Part shown: piece by piece, positions 63,734 through 64,000 of the stretch
How positions within the stretch are numbered: the first letter of the stretch is position 1
Layout: every line of letters begins with the position of its first letter
Assembly (NCBI GenBank): GCA_026874595.1
Contig: JAPPUL010000079.1
Span: forward strand, 1,109,001 to 1,173,000
DNA length: 64,000 nt
DNA from: Sipunculus nudus
Taxonomy: Eukaryota; Annelida; Sipuncula; Golfingiida; Sipunculidae
Direction: 5' to 3'
Position numbers and translations under genes: made by a program
The notes under the pieces: generated by a model
Told to the model about the DNA's origin: nothing
Databases searched by the model: none
The model's input: only the letters and a program-made list of their open reading frames with translations

Positions 63734-64000
63734 AAGCGTTTACAATAGTCGTCCTAAATGTATGAAATGAGAAGTGATAAAGTCAAAAAAGGTAAAAATA
63801 GTTAATAAAGGTAAAAATAGTTAATATATGATGTTAAGAATAAATAAATAAATAAAAGAAGTAATAGTTATTATCTTTTGGAAAGAAGGTAGAAAGAAGG
63901 TGGAATAATGAAAAAAAGAGATAGATTATGGTAAAAAGGGAAAAAAATAGAAGAAAATAGAAAAAAGGAATGAAAAAAAGGAGATAGGGGTTTAATGAGA
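63734..64000. other. Right-edge AT-rich spacer, possible next start
   Basis: No gene is supported. The strand is purine-rich, with a duplicated AAAGGTAAAAATAGTTAAT at about 63787-63825. The promoter of the FlaA-like gene should lie here. An ATG at 63995 preceded by AAGGAG (about 63976-63981) and AGGGG may begin another plus-strand gene beyond the edge. Confidence 0.3.

Noticed and set aside
63909-63935. Eight-codon ORF with a GGTGG-like site near the right edge.
   Set aside because: Too short and AT-rich to claim as a leader peptide.

Overview
The window looks like spirochaete chromosome. Three proteins resemble FlaA, the filament-sheath protein of periplasmic flagella (44057-43008, 50747-51661, 63733-62462). 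There is a Borrelia-type PUR nucleic-acid-binding protein (20973-20587), and coding composition depends sharply on strand. DNA is AT-rich. Other genes point away from the most host-reduced spirochaetes: kdsA (Kdo, so LPS), an F-type H+ ATP synthase, dapA and argH, a Sco1/PCuAC copper-delivery pair and a BshB1-like deacetylase. I cannot name the genus; a Leptospira-like or Brevinema-like lineage is a guess. I see no rRNA, tRNA, CRISPR array, insertion sequence or prophage.

Layout. 1-5.1 kb holds a partial metallophosphoesterase, a fusion of a FliG C-terminal domain to a membrane-less MotA cytoplasmic domain (914-1591), a lipoprotein, argH, a HAD phosphatase, then four 224-bp tandem copies of the shared 3' ends of the HAD gene and dapA. 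5-9.3 kb holds dapA, a ChaN-like lipoprotein, a sigma-70 factor, acpP and a Sco1 lipoprotein. 9.3-17.5 kb is a leading-strand run: LRR protein, PNPOx-like protein, rplT, rpmI, infC, thrS, secF, secD, yajC. 17.7-33 kb mixes glycosyltransferases, rpsU, an aminotransferase, PUR, bshB1, apbE, SDR, kdsA, PCuAC, an MMPL-type exporter and a TauD-type dioxygenase. 33-40.8 kb is the complete ATP synthase operon atpZ-I-B-E-F-H-A-G-D-C. 41-51.7 kb holds nadE, flaA, a DUF362 gene, a lytic transglycosylase, a DUF4105 gene, a hydroxyacid dehydrogenase and a FlaA-like gene. 51.7-56 kb is an Fe(III) ABC importer. 56.3-62.5 kb holds dnaA, dnaN, trkA, trkH and a P-II gene, and a two-block FlaA-like gene closes the window.

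Strand structure. From about 5 to 52 kb the + strand is C/T-rich and G-poor. Minus-strand genes there are G-rich and encode Gly/Glu/Val-rich proteins; + strand genes are T/C-rich and encode Asn/Ser/Phe/Ile-rich proteins. The bias reverses around dnaA-dnaN (about 56-58 kb), as expected at a replication origin. It reverses again, in the opposite sense, at the 224-bp repeat array (about 4.3-5.1 kb). Many intergenic spacers and some coding regions carry 9-16-bp tandem duplications, often starting at a stop codon, which suggests frequent replication slippage.

The most novel item is the FliG-MotA fusion at 914-1591: a soluble protein that appears to combine the two partner surfaces of the flagellar rotor-stator contact.
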